Part shown: positions 5,815-6,745 of the stretch, piece after piece
Layout of the letters: every line of letters begins with the position of its first letter
How positions within the stretch are numbered: position 1 is the stretch's first letter
Position numbers and translations under genes: made by a program
Notes under the pieces: generated by a model
What the model saw: the letters and a program-made list of their open reading frames with translations, nothing else
The model's database searches: none
Told to the model about the DNA's origin: nothing
Assembly (NCBI GenBank): GCA_027008665.1
Contig: JALVEA010000469.1
Location: 1-6,745 of the forward strand
Direction of reading: 5' to 3'
DNA from: Thiotrichaceae bacterium
GTDB taxonomy: Bacteria; Pseudomonadota; Gammaproteobacteria; Thiotrichales; Thiotrichaceae
Length of the DNA: 6,745 nt

Positions 5815-6693
5815 TCATTTATTTAAAACAACTAACTCTTGCAACATTTTTCTTAATGCAATCCGCCAATGCTCACTTTGAAAACCTAATGTTTGCCATG
5901 TTGTGGTTTTATCTAACACGCTATAAGCAGGTCGGCTGGCAGGTGTTGGATAATCTTTTGTTGTTAATGGATTAACGGGGATTTTATATTTCAATAAACC
6001 CTGTACTAACCCTTCTTCTTGTATTGCTATTGCAAAATCATACCAGCTTGCAACCCCTGCGTCCGTCCAATGATGTATACCTGTACTATCTTGCTGTATT
6101 GCTTGCCAAATTGCCTGTGCTAATGAGTTTGCCCATGTCGGTGTTCCAATTTGATCAGCAATCACGCCCAACTGATCTTTTTCAGACATAAGCCTCAACA
6201 TGGTTTTAACAAAATTATTACCATGTGCTGAATATAACCATGCAGTACGAATAATAAAGGCATCATCAGCAAGGATTTCTAGAACCGCTTTATCACCTTC
6301 ATCTTTTGTCTGTCCATAAACCCCTTGTGGATCCGTTAATGCATCAACTTGATAGGGAGAACAAGCGTTACCATTGAATACAAAATCAGTGGATGTTTGA
6401 ATAAACTTAATTCCTTTATCTTTAGAGACTTGCGCTAAATTTTTAGCACCTATGGTATTAATCATAAGCGCCAAGTGCTGTTCTTGTTCTGCCTTATCAA
6501 CTGCTGTATAAGCGGCTGCATTGATAATCACATCAGGTTTAGATGCTACAATAAAGTCATTAACAGCCCCTGCATCGGTAATATCTAAATCGCTCACATC
6601 TGTCAAAATACACTCATAATCAACAGGAGCTGTACGTGGTAATTCGTAACCTAATTGTCCTTTTGCGCCTGTTATTAATATTTTTTTATTCAT
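5815..6693 (-). CDS. rfbD: dTDP-4-dehydrorhamnose reductase
   Basis: RfbD (RmlD) carries out the last step, NAD(P)H-dependent reduction of dTDP-4-dehydro-L-rhamnose to dTDP-L-rhamnose. The product has 292 residues, a normal length. It has the N-terminal nucleotide site GAKGQLG (9-15), NAAAYTAVDKAE (58-69), a near-standard STDFVFNG (101-108; STDYVFDG is commonest), the catalytic YGQTK (Y126, K130), RTAWLY (149-154) and the C-terminal RPAYSVLD (254-261) that contacts substrate. The two changes, Y to F and D to N, spare the catalytic Ser/Thr-Tyr-Lys set, so the enzyme should be active. ATG 6693 has GAGGAT eight bases upstream, and its first bases form ATGA with the stop of the preceding rfbC gene, implying coupled translation. 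Confidence 0.96.
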   Translation of the reverse strand: MNKKILITGAKGQLGYELPRTAPVDYECILTDVSDLDITDAGAVNDFIVASKPDVIINAAAYTAVDKAEQEQHLALMINTIGAKNLAQVSKDKGIKFIQTSTDFVFNGNACSPYQVDALTDPQGVYGQTKDEGDKAVLEILADDAFIIRTAWLYSAHGNNFVKTMLRLMSEKDQLGVIADQIGTPTWANSLAQAIWQAIQQDSTGIHHWTDAGVASWYDFAIAIQEEGLVQGLLKYKIPVNPLTTKDYPTPASRPAYSVLDKTTTWQTLGFQSEHWRIALRKMLQELVVLNK

Positions 6694-6745
6694 AAGCGAC
6701 TATCCTCAAACACTTTTGCTTCTGAAAATAAGCTTGCCTTTGTGT
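6690..6745 (-). CDS. rfbC: C-terminal end of dTDP-4-dehydrorhamnose 3,5-epimerase (partial)
   Basis: A minus-strand frame open at the right edge gives 17 residues, TKASLFSEAKVFEDSRL, and stops at TGA 6692-6690, overlapping the rfbD ATG by four bases. RfbC (RmlC) proteins typically end in 'LSxKDxxAPLLxxAEVFE', and the visible tail fits this (KASLF-SEAKVFE). RfbC supplies the substrate for RfbD by epimerising C3 and C5, so its place just before rfbD is expected. The call rests on a short tail and its context; the other two frames give no recognisable ending. Confidence 0.65.
   Translation of the reverse strand, partial: TKASLFSEAKVFEDSRL

Overview
The window is AT-rich DNA that reads as a gammaproteobacterial chromosome. 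The best lineage clue is a shrunken zinc-metallopeptidase gene whose C-terminus resembles the form I associate with gammaproteobacteria. I cannot name the genus. Apart from a small 5' fragment, an intron remnant and one lipoprotein gene, all genes lie on the minus strand.

Layout. Bases 1-153 hold the last 50 codons of an unidentified gene, possibly the exonuclease VII small subunit. Bases 204 to about 850 are a dead group II intron: a GTGCG 5' end, part of the ribozyme, and a reverse-transcriptase/maturase gene that is frameshifted, internally deleted and cut off before its catalytic core. The minus-strand block 863-3560 holds, in transcription order, a polyprenyl-phosphate family-2 glycosyltransferase, a small cysteine-rich membrane-anchored protein, a 74-codon internally deleted zinc metallopeptidase, and a YbhN/MprF-type integral membrane protein. 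A 464-base intergenic stretch (3561-4024) has a promoter candidate for each flanking gene, a possible 58-codon ORF, and three mutually complementary segments that could form alternative hairpins. The plus-strand gene 4025-4525 encodes a lipoprotein with a Pro-rich spacer, a His/Cys-rich middle and a peptidoglycan-binding domain. It converges on the dTDP-rhamnose genes rfbC (only the last 17 codons), rfbD and rfbB, which run right to left from the window edge. A perfect 14-bp inverted repeat and a smaller T-tailed hairpin lie between the converging ends.

How the genes fit together. RfbC, RfbD and RfbB act in dTDP-L-rhamnose synthesis, so this is probably the edge of a surface-polysaccharide locus. 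The GT2 glycosyltransferase is of the kind that loads sugars onto undecaprenyl phosphate for envelope modification, and YbhN-type proteins are envelope membrane proteins. The general theme is cell envelope, with gene decay (dead intron, gutted peptidase) on the left side. I see no complete novel system. The most unusual items are the in-frame gutted peptidase, the switch-like inverted repeats at 3832-3917, and two small cysteine/histidine-rich envelope proteins.
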